This document shows positions 36,701 to 50,500 of a stretch of DNA of 64,000 nucleotides, one piece after another. Under the pieces are notes generated by a model, which ran no database searches, was not told where the DNA came from, and saw only the letters and a list, made by a program, of their open reading frames with translations. The number at the start of each line of letters is the position of its first letter. The stretch's first letter is position 1. The translations under genes and the position numbers were made by a program. This DNA comes from Centropus unirufus. Lineage: Eukaryota; Chordata; Aves; Cuculiformes; Centropidae. The stretch covers positions 64,298 through 128,297 of the forward strand of contig VYZI01000086.1 in the NCBI GenBank assembly GCA_013397695.1, in the 5' to 3' direction.

Positions 36701-39700
36701 GTCGTGCTGGACAATGGCAGATGAGTGAGAGTTGAACTCACCATTTAAAGGCCTAGTTGTACTTCAAGTACTTGTATAAAATCATCGTTTGTCATTGTTG
36801 CCTTATCAGTGTGTTGTGGGACGTGATCATCAGGCTTCTGTTGCGTCCACACCTGAAAGAGGCAACACCATACACAGCAAGCAAGTAAAATGCCACATCA
36901 TTGAGGAAAGTAAGTACTCCTGTGCCCCTCTATGGGTCATTTCTCCTCCACAGTGGTCCCTTTAGTAATAGGTTAGTGTAGTAGAATAATGTATGTGGCT
37001 AGAGCATTTATGAAACTCTAATAACTTCTTGCTTGGGCCAGAAAATGAGTTTGTGCAGTGTTTGATAATCCAGCAATTACTACTCATCATGTTAGTTTCC
37101 TTTGGGAAGAAACAAGGATTACAGGAAAGTCCGTGCACACTGCATTAAGAAAATATTCCAAATGCCTTTACAAAGTACATAATATTTTACAAGTACTTCT
37201 GTAAATATATCCCTGGGCAATGAGATTCAAATCAAGACTTAATTTAAGGAACACCTCCTTTCATTAAAAAAATATGTTCCTGAGAACAGCTGGAGCCATT
37301 TGCTGAGATAAATCAGATGCTACTCTCAACTTTTATGGGTTGCTAAACCCATGAAATATATGGTAAGTCCAGGATTTGTTGGCTGCATTCTTCTGCTATG
37401 AACAAAGATTCTGTATTTCGTTAACAAAGAAAAATGATGGACCCAGCAGGTTACGGCAAAGCTGTTTCTTCTTTTCTCATTCTTACTGATTGGAGCTGAG
37501 ATAAAACTGCTCTGCTGAAATGTCTGGACCCTCCTGATTTTTCCCATATTAGGCATGAGCTGAAAACAGCCTGGTTCTTCTATTGTTTCTTTTAACTCTA
37601 GAAAGGAAGTAAAGAAAATCGCACCAAGCTTTTTTTTTTTTTCTTTTAGGTTAGAGCAGAAGATTCACTAGCTGTCACAATGACCTCCAAACAATAATGA
37701 AATTTTAGGAACACTGCCTCAAGAAATAGACTTAGGGGTCACCAAGTTCCTCATGTCTCTAGCATCTCCAGGTTTATGATAAATGCATCTTATTTCCTGG
37801 ACATTTGTCAACTTATCTGAAGGAAAGGAAAAATCACTTATCTGAAAGATTACAAACTAGATGCAAAAGCAACAAAAAAGGAAATGTATTGTACTAGCTT
37901 CCCTCTCTTCTTTCCTCCCATGCAGGATAGAACATCTCTACGAAACTATTTTTCAAACTGTTGCAACTGAAAACTTTTGGCCAAGAAGCCACAGGGTCTT
38001 GATCCATATCATCCAATGGTGAACTTACCTTGGGTGCTGGAGGTAGACATGATCAAGAATGAGGATTAAGTAAGAAAAAAATGTAGGCATAAATGAATAA
38101 ATACAGAATGCAGATCTCAAAATACACACGAGGCATAGTAAATCTATGAGGAGGCATCACATAAGGAGCACAAAATGCTTTGCTGCTTAGCAAAGTAAGC
38201 TCAGAGCACACAGAAAGATCCACTTCCAAGCGTCCCTAGAAAAGGTGAGATGTAAATGGTCTTCCCAGTTCACAATTTGTTTCACTTCCCTGAAGCTTGT
38301 ATTTCTTGGGCGTAGTGGCTGCAAAGGTAAGGACTGGTCGGTGATACTCACAGCACTGAACCAATTGCAAGTGAGATGCACACTGTTTACTTATGGAGAT
38401 CTTGTATTTTCTCCTTCTGTTGTTTTGCTTAGTCTGTGTTACTATGCATGTTAGGGTAGCTCTTCTGCTAAAATCTAAATTCTCCCAGTTGAATTATCAG
38501 CCAAAATTCAAAGTGTTGCTTTTATTGGCTGCTAGGAGGGAAGTCACAATATTGCATCATACAAAAGCATTTAGCCTTCCATTGTCATTCACTCTTCCCC
38601 CACACCCCTCCTTTTCCTTGGCCTGGATGGAAAGCAATGGCAAATATGTTCTAACACTCATGGGGACAATATTTCCATTGTGAAGTTTCGAGGAGATATT
38701 CTATTCAATTTCTGATCTAAATTCTGAACTTTTAGACTACTTCTCTTAGCAATTCCTCTAACTTAGCCTCAGGAGGAAGGGAATTGTTCTGAAAAGTTTT
38801 TCAAAAGCTATTTTAGCTGGTCAAACTATTGCACATGTTTAAAAAGCAAGCTGTTTCTACACACCCACAAATATTTTTTTTTAAGTTGTAATAACTATGC
38901 AGCCATTTGCTATGTAGAAATGTGCAATTTCCCACTGTCGGATGTAATGGAAAGTACCACAGGTGAGCTTCAACTTACCTGCAATGAGAATATGTCTGTC
39001 TCCACTTTTGTGCCAAACACGGAAAATTCCCACATTAAACTAACGCCATTTTGAAGACAAGTAATATTGCTTAGACCAGTCAGAATTTACATTGGATATG
39101 GTTTCAAAAGTATGGCATATTAAATTAGAGAAAAATCCCCCAGTTACAGAAACAAGCTATCCATTTGGTAGCTTGAGTTGAAGTCATTAGCATGACAAAC
39201 TTCCAGAGAACCTTTCGAGTGCTAATGGCACTGTATAAGGTACACGTGGACCTGCCTGCTCGAGGCCAAGAAATAGGTTGAACTAAATACAGGAAACAGC
39301 CTGAAGAATATAAATCTATACGCCTGTATTCATACCATTTCTGCCACCCACGTGACCCCACTTTCACAAAACAACGCACATGAATATTCTTCCAGCCTTT
39401 TCACATATTGCACTTTGACTTATGCCAATAGCTAAGAAAAGCATGCTGTTCAAAAGGTCAGAGAGGTGTCATATTTTTCCTCTCTATTGGAACTTATGAA
39501 ACACTACAACAATCCATCCTGACCAGAGCAAAGAGCACTAACAGTAGACTGCATTCTCCAAAGAAACATCGGGGCAAGGAATATGCTTTGAAGTGAACGT
39601 ATGAGGGAAGAAGAGAGGATTTTTTAAGCCAGATCATTTCTGTGTCATGATCATTACAGAAAAGATATTTTTTTCAAAACTCAGAAACCATGAAAGGGGA

Positions 39701-40810
39701 GATCTCCATATCGTTCCCACAGTTCACCCTTCTAGACTGGAAAGAAAGCAATACTTCTCATGTTTCTGAGCATGAGCTGTGTGCAGTTGTTCTCACATAG
39801 CTACAGCCTCAGCACCAAAAAGCCCAAAGCAGATGGCAGGTGTGTGGGTGGGGAGTGGATTGCTGAGATTCCATGAAGAACAAAAGGAGAGTCTCTGGTT
39901 CTTGGGAGAACTGCAAAAGGCATGAGCATGGCTTCACGTGTGTTTAGCCACCCTTTGCTGCACAAACATGTGGGACATGAACACTCTGGAGGGGTATCAG
40001 CTAGCAGGAGGGACGTGGTGGGACAATAATACTCTAAGATGATTAATAGGGGCATGGTGAGTTACTGTTTATATCTAGTTATTCTTCTCCCCTGTTTTAT
40101 GAATCATCTGATGCTCCAGAAACCAAGAACAAATTGGAGCAGAGTAGGAAGGGCTCGTGACTGGGTACTGCTAAAATAACACAGACCGTGTTGTCACTTG
40201 TGCAGTCTGGCTCTCCTTTCATTTAGAAGAGTATGAGAAGTGTGTCACTGCTCTCTCTGGCTGGCTTATACAGGCTTTTGGAATTTAGGGTGAGGAGGCA
40301 GAAGGCTGGCTCATATCCAAGTCATGACTCAGCCACGGGTCTGGAAGTAGGAATAAGGCACACACAGATCCAGAAGCTGGGAAATACCCCTAGGTCCCAC
40401 AGTAAAGGCATGGATCTGGAACTTAAATTGGTAGATAGATGGATGAACCAGTAATTCAAGCTGTTTTCTAAGACTTCCCTAGAACTGCGTCAAGACTACT
40501 TTTCCACCAGTATCTTCATTAGAAACCTGTAGCACAAAGCAGCTTGACATGCTGTACAGAATGTGCTGGAGAAAGATGCATTTGGGGCAAAAACCTGGCC
40601 TTCATCCAGCCCAGCAAGATGGACATGTCATTCTTTGTTTTTGCATCCCTGTTGTCATGATGTTTGTGCATGAACATAAAAACATAACTATCAGAAATGC
40701 GCTGTGTTAAAGGTAAAGTTCTGGTGGAACAACACCCAAAATGAAGTAAAAATGAAGTGAAAAATATTAATCTGAGCATGCAACAGCTCGCAGAGACAGC
40801 AGGATCTCAA

Positions 40811-40832
40811 CTGCAAGGCACTGGCCTTGCAG
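40811..40832. other. Perfect 9-bp GC-rich hairpin
   Basis: CTGCAAGGC, loop ACTG, GCCTTGCAG. Both arms are fully complementary. No T run follows and no transcript is evident, so it is recorded only as structure. Confidence 0.5.
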
Positions 40833-40918
40833 GCTGGTGGGCTCAGGGTGGGCTATGCTTTTACTGAAGCCCAGCATCACATTCGGTCACGTGAAATGTT
40901 GTTTCTTTTTACTTGTAG

Positions 40919-41430
40919 CACTTTTGCTAGAGGAACTCCCATTTAATACTGTAAAACCCTAACACCGGGAATATGCCTGCCAACAGGAATTTGAGGAAGG
41001 TATGTCTGAATTCCCACAAGCACACTATTTCTGATGATGCTGTTTCAGAAGATCCAGGGATATGGACAATTTACAGAATATTATTCCAGGAATATCAACA
41101 GCACCAGGACCAAGAAGCCTTCTGAAACCACTTAAAAGAAGAAAAAGGCAGTCACTCATTTTCTCTTAGTGCTTATATTGATGTAACTTGTCCTGGTCAC
41201 TATTATTTTTGTCTTTTCATCCAATCCCTCTACCAGATGGTTCATCTTGTGTTAATTTGATTCATGAGATTTCTGGGATAGAGAATGTATCTTGCTGTGC
41301 TTGCAGTGTGTACATCTGTCATTTCCTAACTTTCAAGTGCTTGACTATGTAACCTAAATATAGCTTTTGTATATCAATACTTGTAATATTTTTATATCGA
41401 TATATTTATATTAATAATATATAATTAAAC
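40919..41430 (+). other. Possible 3' terminal exons of an unidentified transcript
   Basis: A good acceptor (TTTCTTTTTACTTGTAG at 40902-40918) is followed by a donor-like AAG|GTATGT at 41000 and a further acceptor-like TGTTTCAG ending at 41048. Three forward frames stay open past about 41100. One ends in a basic LLKPLKRRKRQS tail (stop TAG at 41167-41169). Another is a 50-codon frame from ATG 40973 to TGA 41125. AT-rich, 3'-UTR-like sequence follows, with ATTAAA at 41424-41429. No frame matches a protein I know, so this is speculative. Confidence 0.15.
41424..41429 (+). terminator. Possible poly(A) signal ATTAAA
   Basis: Variant hexamer in an extremely AT-rich stretch (41390-41430). It is only meaningful if the upstream candidate exon is transcribed. 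In such AT-rich DNA it is expected by chance. Confidence 0.15.
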
Positions 41431-41739
41431 ATTGGAAGAAAATAATTTGAAATGCAAAATGAAGAGAGGTGAATATTCAAAAATTGTTATATTTAAAGTC
41501 TCAAAAATTTCAATATATTCTCAAAATGACTGATTTTTCTATTGCAGGGGTAATTACATACAGCACTTTTAATTTTCAAATGCCTGATTTCACAACCTGA
41601 ATCTTGTTTCTTAAAATACAGTTTTAACTTCCTTTTTCAAAAAAATGTGGTTCCCTAGATTTTTTTCCCATATAGCGATAATTGATACAAGACAAGTTTT
41701 TTGTAACTAGAGTGATCTAGTGCCACGGTGGGAAGGGTT

Positions 41740-41870
41740 TGAACCCCAGGTACAGACAGAGAGGATGGGACTTGGCTCCACACGCAGACACCTAAGTTTA
41801 GGTGCTTTTGGAACAGCTGCCTACACGTGAGCCACATACCCATCCTGCCACTGTTGTCAATGGAGTCTAG
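41740..41870. repeat. Possible ancient sauropsid interspersed repeat
   Basis: Contains the palindromic phrase CACCTAAGTTTAGGTG (41789-41804) and, 55 bases on, GTCAATGGAGTCTAG. Related phrases recur together in bird and turtle DNA. I cannot name the family. Confidence 0.35.
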
Positions 41871-42871
41871 AGGGCTTCCTTCAGATGGGCATATGTGGTG
41901 CGCTCACAGCTCTCCAGGTTTTACTGAGTTATACTAACTGGTTCTCCAGGGACAGTAATAGATGCTGAGATACCTACTCCACCTGTAGAACATCAAAAAA
42001 ATACCTGAAAGTGGAGAAGAATAGGAGGGTTTCGCTCTTCTCTAGATGTAGACATCTAGTGCTGCCTTAAATACTCTATTTCTTTATCCCATTTACTCTC
42101 CAGATGACTTTCCAAAAGGTCTCCCGCTTTTCCTTCAGCTCTACAGAAATTTGCAGGAGAGAGAAGGATATCTGAAATACCATAAGACATTTATGGTTGG
42201 ACAACTGAATTGTGCTGCTCGTGTCCCCTCCAGGTTGGGGAACCGACATATTCAAGACTGCCATGCTCAGCCAGCTCCTTCCTTACTTACTGGAGACAGA
42301 AATTCTCCATGGCATGCATCAGGAGTGAAGAGCTGAAGGAAGGAGTGGGTGTGCTGCTATTTAATATAGTACCCCAGAAGAGAAGATGCTCTGCTGATAT
42401 GTACTGGGCTCAGAAAAAATGTACGATTGAGAGAGAGGGAAGGCTCCTGGCCTGTTTCTTTTCTCATCACTGATTGCTTCAGCAGAACTACTGGGGCATC
42501 TCAAGAGGAGTGAGACGAACAGTTTTGTTAGAGACACAGCCCATCCTCGGAAAGTCGATGCTGGCAATGAAGCAAGTTTTCCTCAAAGATGAAAAGTAAG
42601 GGTGACTTTTTGGGGACAATATACTTTTTCACAATTAATCAGCCAAAATCCAAAATGAATTCCACTTATCCAGTCAAAGGGCTTTGTTGCTGCTGAAAAA
42701 AGAGCCCCCTCTAAAAGACTGAACAGATGAAAGATTTTCATGAAACTTCACAACGGTCTCAGGTCTCTTTTAATAGAAAGCATTAAGCCATGTAAAATGA
42801 CAGGGCACTTATCTGCTCCTCTTGAAGCAGGCAGTAAGTGGTATATGCTTTTAAGAGAGGATATGGAGGAT

Positions 42872-42923
42872 AGAGTTGCTTATCACAGACGTGATGCAGA
42901 GTTGCTTATCACAGACGTGATGC
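42872..42923 (+). repeat. Perfect 26-bp tandem duplication
   Basis: Unit AGAGTTGCTTATCACAGACG plus TGATGC occurs twice, at 42872-42897 and 42898-42923, with no mismatch. The unit is not a multiple of three. Complete identity suggests a recent event or an assembly or sequencing artefact. Confidence 0.9.
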
Positions 42924-45900
42924 CATTTAAATGGATGCCTGACATGCAAATCATCTTGGAATTCGTGAGTACTGCTGTGCCCAGCCCCTGCATTGGCTTG
43001 TGTTGCTCACCGAGTCTGGAATGCTAAATCAGCTGCTCTGATGGAAACCGCAACTCTGTGAGCGATTTTCAGAAGGCATTAATGAGATTTTTCATTGGGA
43101 TTATCAGTACAAAATGAAAAGTCCAAGGAGATAGAAGGGACAATTTCTCTTTAGCAAAAACATAACCATATCTACACAAAACAGAAGTTGAGGTTTATCA
43201 TGAATAAAAAATGGGTTAAAAATTATTTAAAAGCAGCATCACCTGAATTGATAACAATCTGGCCTGGTGCTGAATTAGAAGGGTACTGGTTTTGGGTATG
43301 GATAGTCCCTCTCTGTTGTGTTACAGGCAGTCTGTCTATAACACTGCACAATTTGATGTTGTGTCTTCCAGGAGGATGAAGACCATGTGCCATGTTACCA
43401 AAATGCACACAGCTGGCAGGGGATCATTCCCATGTCTGTGTCATCCAGAAACATATCCCGATACACAGTCATGCTTGTATCCTGTTTTACTGTAGATGAC
43501 ATGGTCACCTGGCTATGTTCAGCCCGGAGATGTGACTTCAGTGAGATGCCATTCCTCCTCTATTAATGGCATACAAGTCACCGCCCAAGATGAATGTCTC
43601 TGCGACTTTTCAGAATGGGGAAGTTAGTACTTAAGTTTTGGTTTCTCCTACAGTGCTAGGACTTTATGCTAGCTTTCTGCAGCCAGGGGGTTTGTGTTTT
43701 CCTATGTTGCTTCCAAACCAATGAGTTTAAGAACTACTGTGTTTATGAGAAATGAGGTCTGGGAGGTGGAACTCTGCTACAGCAGTGGCAGAGCGGCCTG
43801 AGTCAGAAGGCACTTCCTCCAAGCACACAGGTACAAATAGCTTTACTTTAATTTACCTTTAGACTCTACAGATGCAGAGCTGGAAAACAATTCAGAGGTG
43901 TCTGGGAGGTGAGCTGAACAGTGAGCCTTGGCTGGAGCAATCCATGAATCTGTCTTTGCTTGACACTGAACCTGGGCTGGGGTTGAGGTCAAATAGTGAA
44001 TGAACCCACTCAAGAACCAGGATGAGGATCGATGCCTGTGCTTACATTAACTGTTATCGGGCATTCTTTCTCCAGGCTCAGCCAATGTCCAAATGTCCTA
44101 ATTCAGATTTATACCTAGTCTCATCTGAGACAGCATCAACTGTCTAGATGGACATTTTTGCTCATTTATATTCTGAAGCAATATGCGCTACACATTTCTG
44201 CCCGTGTTGCAATTAATTCATGTCTGACTCCTCGGGAAGCCTCTGGGAATATCCCTGATGTTGTCTCTATTTCTACCTGCCAAGTTTCAAACTTCAGAAG
44301 CTGAGGCCACACTATAACGGAGCAACTTGTTATACGGCCTGTTGCTGAAAGACCGCTGTGACCCCTGATGAAAACCATTGGAGCGCTATTAGATATTCAA
44401 TAGTCTTAATCATAAAATGTGAGTGGGTAAAAAATCCACTGTTTTTTTGTTTAAATATTGCACTTTGGACAGAGCACAGAGCTGCCCATAGAGTGCTGTT
44501 AAAATATATTTAGGCTGAATATTATGTGCTATTGGAAAACCATAACAGCAATAGCAGAAGAGCTGTGCTAAAGAACCAAATCAAACCATGTATTTTGTAA
44601 AAGCTCAGCTGCACTCTGACTCTAACTGATTACAAAAATGCTGCTGTAGCTGCTACATGGACATGCTGGGAATATACAAAGAGTTGTTCTGACTGTTACC
44701 CAACACCTTTCCTTTGTGGAATGACAGTTTCCCGTTTCTCAGTTTCTTGTAATTCTTCAGACGTGCTTCATTATTCACCTGTGTTCAATTATTTGTAATA
44801 CTGTAGCACAATTCACACCCCAAGACTCATCACAGCATCACATATCCAGACCAAGAAAAAAGCCAAGATGTCGTTGAAGACACCCTCTTCTGATCTGGTT
44901 ATCTCTTCTTTCTCCAGTGAAAGGTCCTTTTTCTCAGTTTTATCCTCCCAGCAAGAAGTGAGCTTTGTTTGATTATAGTACTGTTTCTTTTCTGTAGCTA
45001 CTGGGTACAACTATTCCGATATTTCTGACTCCTGTTTTGTTCCTGCCCTTTAAGTGTGTTTCTCCCTACAACCACAGCCACGCTGTCTGCTACTAGTTGT
45101 CCATGTTTTTACTCCTGAACTGTCACTATTCATCCAAGATGAGGGTCTTGCACCTTCCATCCCACGGTAAATACGTGGATATGCAGTGTTGTAAGGCAGC
45201 GCTGCCCATTTTTGGGCTCCCATTCAACAGGTGCCTCAATGAGTTTCTGAACCTCACCTCTCCTCATGTGTAGGGCTCCCTCTTCCTGCAGCTGACTCGT
45301 CTTTCTCTGGTTGCTCCCTTAGTAGAAGCCTTGCTTGCTGACCTCCGTTCTTCACCATCCAGGTATCCTTCTTCAGGTGCATTCTTCCTCGGCACAATCA
45401 CTTCAGCTTTGTGAAACATGTGGCTAGGCCTGTAAATGCACACACAAACCCACGTTTGACCCCACCACCAGTACAGTCAGTGCTGTTCCCTTGGCTGAGT
45501 CTAATCTGTTCCAGCACCAATTTGCACATGCACACACGTACACTGCTGTTATTACACAAGAAATTACCTCCCGCTCAGTCAAGTCCCTATGGAGTCTTAA
45601 TTTCTTTTAGCACAGGACCAAGATCATGTATCTCACCAGAGGCTCCCTTTCAATGTCCTTTTGTATCCAGGAAGGCCTCAGTAAATCCACAAATCTTGCC
45701 TTTGGAAAAGTCACATATGGAGTACTTCAAGCCAGTATCACCCATCTTTTACTAAGGCTTTTTCTTTCCCCGGTCTCATCATTCTCGACCTGCTCAGAGC
45801 CATCCCTTGGCAGGGAGAAAAACCTCCTTTCCAGGTATTTTGGCTTTTTTAGGACAAAAAGTAATGTACAGCTCCCATAATTTTTCCAGAAAAATAACTG

Positions 45901-46988
45901 ACTTTTGGATTTGTGCATGCAACAAGATGATGCCCATTTACCTCGGTCTGCCTCTGTGGCCTCCTCTTCAGGCACTAGGCCAGAAGAACTAGTTGATGTC
46001 TCTGTATTGCTTCATAACTTACTATATTTATGTTTTGTTCCTGTTGCTCCTCTAGAAATAGGTGCCTGAGGCAACAAAGGCATCCTGAATCATACCTCAT
46101 CTAGGGCAGGGTGATCTCAAGAGAAACCGTTAGGTTAGGAGACAGTCTAAAAAGTCTCCTAGTTCTCTCTCCACTCCAGTTTAAAATCCTGGTCCCCCTT
46201 TCCCTAGGTTCTTTTTCAGCAGCTGTGCTCTTTGTATAGCAGGGGATCGTCACTGCGTCTTTTAGGTGTTATTCAGTACCCCCAGAACAGGGTCACTGGT
46301 TGTGCACAGATTTGAGAATTTGAGAAATTACAGAAAAATCTTAAATTAATCTTTGAAGATTTACCAAAACTGTCTGTAGAAGAGAAATATCCAGCAGAGA
46401 AACTTATTATAACCTTTTATTGTCCGAACATTGGTTCTACCTGGCCATAAAGATGAGTGGCTGAGCATTCAATTCTCATCCATTTCCTTAAATCCTCACT
46501 ATAGATTTGAAGTATGATTTTTTTTAGCTGGCTACAAATGTTAGGACCCTGTTCTCCCTGACTGCTGTAAACAAGGGGAAGGAGGTCCTTCTAAATGTCC
46601 TACAGAGTGGGAGTCATTCTTCTCTAGAGCATGAAAACAACCCAGCATAACATAAAAGAGCAATATCCATTCAGTCAAACCATGACTGAGTCATATCTCA
46701 TGTCAGAGAAACTCTTTATCTGAGCCATGCATAAGAACTTCAGCCAAATCCTCAGTGATTTTTAATCATAAATTGTGAAAAAACAGATTTAGACTAAAAC
46801 TTGAAAACATACAAACAGATTTGCACAAGAAAAGAAGATGAAAATTAAATGAGTTTTAAAAATAAGATTTAAGATGGGTTAATCTTAAAACCAAACTGTT
46901 TCCGGAAGAGAGAACTGTCAGGTGGGTTTAATATGGCAAAAAGTGTGAAAATCATGCCATGCAATGCTAAGAGAGGAATGGAGGTGAC

Positions 46989-47016
46989 AGAGAAGAAAGA
47001 AAGTGAAAGAAAGATA
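46989..47016. repeat. GAAA-rich simple sequence
   Basis: Imperfect (GAAA)n on the + strand, purine-only except for one T. Simple low-complexity DNA. Confidence 0.5.
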
Positions 47017-47366
47017 GTGCAAAAATTTCTTGGGATTATAGAAAAGATAACAGAAGGCATGGGGTTTAATTTGCTGGGAAAGAAAGATTTCTTTATGTGA
47101 TGAGCTGAGACCCAAGAAATCATGACCTTAGGAATTACAGGCATCTAGAGTCTCCCATTTCTGTAGCAGTCAGTTTAAAGGCATATACGTGTTTTACCTT
47201 TAACACAGTCTTCTGCAGACTGAAAGAAAGGTTTTCTGTGCAGACTGAGAAATGAGATCTAAAAATAGCCTGTAGAGTCAAATATTCTGAATGTTGAATA
47301 ATTAAATTACACTTAGTATTTGCACAATGCAGTAATTTCCAGAGCAGTGCATGAGCAGTAATTAAT

Positions 47367-47525
47367 AGTCATCATAACAGCCAAGAAAGTGTATAAATAT
47401 TATCCCGCATTTATAAATATGACAAAAGGGGGAGGGACAATAGGTGAAATGCCCAAAGCTACTGAGGAATTACTGGGAGAGGCAAGAGGAAAAAGTGGGT
47501 ATCTGTGGACCTCACCCTATGCCGG
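47367..47525 (-). repeat. MIR-like ancient SINE fragment, antisense
   Basis: Reads as the reverse complement of MIR: CATAACAGCCAAGAAAGTGT, ATTATCCCGCATTTATAAAT, AGGTGAAATGCCCAAAGC, GGGAGAGGCAAGAGG, then GGGTATCTGTGGACCTCACC. The succession of blocks matches the family well even though individual bases are diverged. Confidence 0.6.
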
Positions 47526-50500
47526 TCAATAAAATGGATTGGTCACATCACTGAAAAATGAGCATGGATTGTCACTGATGGAGCATGGGGGAGCATTACA
47601 CGTACTGCTGGCTGCTTTAAACAGATGCTTAAGTGGTAGGCAATGACACATTGGGTTCCTTGTCTCTCAGTCCCAGGTTCAATTAATAACATCACCATAC
47701 GTCAGTCTCCTGCAAAGGAATTATGGTTCAGTTACCAGAGCTCAGGACAGAACGGGAAGAAAAGAACTCTAACTTAAAAACGCACACACCCCCCTCCCCA
47801 ATGTTAAACATTAATGCTGGGAATAATTTAACTATTACACAATAGCAGAACACAGTATGAAAGGACTTTATACACATCGGCAAGTTTGTGCACATGAAGT
47901 AAGCTCCATGCTCCGCTTAAGTCAGTAGGATTAAGATTTTATCTTCGTGACTTTAATGACCTTCGTTTGCCCACAGATTCCTGGTCTGAAAACTGTAGAA
48001 GGTACCATATGGTTCACTACTTTCATTATTAAACAGGGACAAAGAAAAGGATAGATGACTCGTCTCCTAGGATAGGTTAATAATAATAAAATATTTCCAT
48101 CACTCCTCAAAGAGCTGACATGAGTGTTTCACCAGCCATCTCTGCTAATCCACATTTCTAATCCAAATTTGTTCTCAAAACTATTTGACAATATTTAGAC
48201 TCACCTAGAATTACTTCTTTATAAGTAAAAATTGGTTATTGAAGCAGAAAACACAGCAGCTAGATATAAGTGAGCTCCTCTTCTTCATGTGCATCCCCAG
48301 TGTTTCGTTTTCAGAGCCTGACTGTGGTGAATCTCTGGCAGATTTCTGCTCTTATGTGGACGTACTGGTGCTTTAACCATCAAAGCTGAGAGCTGTGCAG
48401 AGAGAGTCTGGCCATAACTGGACTTTTTAATTTTACAGCTGCACTGCATTATCTCTAGTTGAATTCTACAAGGCACTGGAATTGATCTCACCAGTAAAAT
48501 TGCGCCCACGGATGCTGCCTGTATGACCCTGTTTAAACTGGAGCACTGCAGAAAAGACAAACTATTCTGATTGCTTTTATTCTAGTCCCTACAACAGATG
48601 TTTTCCAGCCTGGTGTGTTGATAGGAGGGAGAAGAATAATCCCTGACTGTCTTAGCTGTGTCAGCAGAAGCCTCTGGTGCAGATCCAGCTATACTGGCAA
48701 GAGTTCATGTTTGCTGGGGTAGTTTGGTTTGCTCATAAAACACAGCTTTACTTTCTTTAGGAGTGCAAAGAGCAGAAATGGCAATACAGTTACATACCCA
48801 AGTGTGAACCATTTTGTTCAAAGTGGTGTGCTTATATTACTGCATCTGTAAAGTCCTCCTAGGATCAGCACTGTGTATGACTGCCACACATGAACTTTGA
48901 GAAACTTGAGCTACTGCTTTAATATGTGACCAGCTCCAATTGCCACTCACTCCCACTTGCAAAGGTTATCACCCCCTTAGCGATGTGAAGAGAAAGAAAT
49001 GTCACTTTTCCCTTGGTTGCTTCAAATTATGGTCCAGAGCAATGGCTTAAGACCTTAATGTGCCAGGCTGTGAAGGCAAGTTCCCTTCTGCTGTATCTTA
49101 GGATGTCATAACTTTGAACAGAGGGACAGAGGGGGCAGCTGGAGGTAATAACATCTTAAACTACTGCAGCAAGGGTTGCCGTCTGGGAAAGACCTTTGTA
49201 ATGAAATGATATAAAGTGAATTGAGAAATATAAATGTTAGTAATGTATCATCTGCTAAAGCCCCAAGAAAAAGTGGTAATAAGTGGGAAATACCCCTTGT
49301 GGCCAGCCTTGCCCCAGGATTCCTGTATCTGAAACCAGGATCCAACCTTGATGCTTTACCCTTTTTTTCAGTCTCTGGCAAGAGAGGGGTGATGGTTTTC
49401 GAGCTTCCCCATGCTTGCTGGTAAGGAAGTCTGCAGGCTGGAACTTTCTGGTGCCGGCATGTATGGGCAGGGTACAGTACACCCCTGGGTTCTGTTCTGG
49501 TAGATACCTAAACACAAGAATAGCCACCCTGCTAACCAGAAGCAGACGCAAGAGGAAAATGGCTTCAGTTCGTGCTCAAGAAAAGGCAGTTGTTGTCTTC
49601 TCCAAAAACAACCTAGATCTTACTCAGTGACCTCTTGTATTATTAATGACATATTACAAGGAGCAGAACCTCCTGCCACTTCCCAAATGAGACAAAGACT
49701 TCCTCTTGTTAAGTTTCCTGCTGAGACCCTGGAAGCTTGAGACCTAACCCCCATTAATGATTACAGAAGTATCCCCCATCAACAGGAGAGACAGAAGATG
49801 CCACATGCTCCCTCCCTGGCTTCCCTCCATGCTGAAGTTGATATACACTCATAGCAGATGAAACTAGATCTTCTTGGGCTCAGGAAAGTATGGAGCCAAG
49901 GCTGCTCACACTCAAGGCAGGTTTTCCACCCCCTAGTCTTATTACATCATGAGTTGGCAGAGAGATGCAGATGAAGACGTGCTATTGCTACTTCCTTTTC
50001 TTTAAAAAGCTGCTGATCCTCCTCAGAAAGGCAGTACCTCTGGTGGAATGAGTCATCCAGCATTTCCTACTCATTTCTTAAATTATCAATGGAGAGAGAA
50101 ACATAGATGCTCAATCAAAGATGCTGAATTTGTATCTGGAATTTTCTAGAGGCACCTCTTTCCCTCTCTTAATGGTAAAGATAATTTACTCTAGGAAAGT
50201 TGGAACAAATGTTTCTACACCATGGGCTAAAGGCCTAAAAAATAGGTGTATATGACCTAACATAGATATCTTTGGGTGCTTCTTTGTGCTTGGACAACAC
50301 TAAGTCAGGAGACACACCGTAGTAGTACATCTATGGTGCTCCAGCCACTGTCTGGGCTTCAGCTCACGGGACATGTCCAGAGCAACACTCAAGTAAAAAC
50401 CCCGCAATTTGAGTTGTAAGGATGATGGATCCTTGCCGGCAGAAGACCAGCCCTCACCCTCCAAAGTCTACCTCTGTTGCTCCTTCTCACTGGCTGATGT

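Larger units (their letters stand above)
31726..40918. other. Intergenic, no recognisable gene
   Basis: Contains a T14 run at 31777-31790, the second paired-repeat copy (32328-32372), a MIR-like fragment (33612-33765), a T13 run at 37630-37642 and a GC-rich hairpin at 40811-40832. No open frame here resembles a known protein and none is long. Confidence 0.7.
41431..47366. other. Intergenic, no recognisable gene
   Basis: Holds the ancient-repeat fragment at 41740-41870, a 26-bp perfect tandem duplication at 42872-42923, pyrimidine-rich DNA around 45300-45900 and a GAAA-rich tract at 46989-47016. Open frames up to 114 codons show no domain. Confidence 0.7.
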
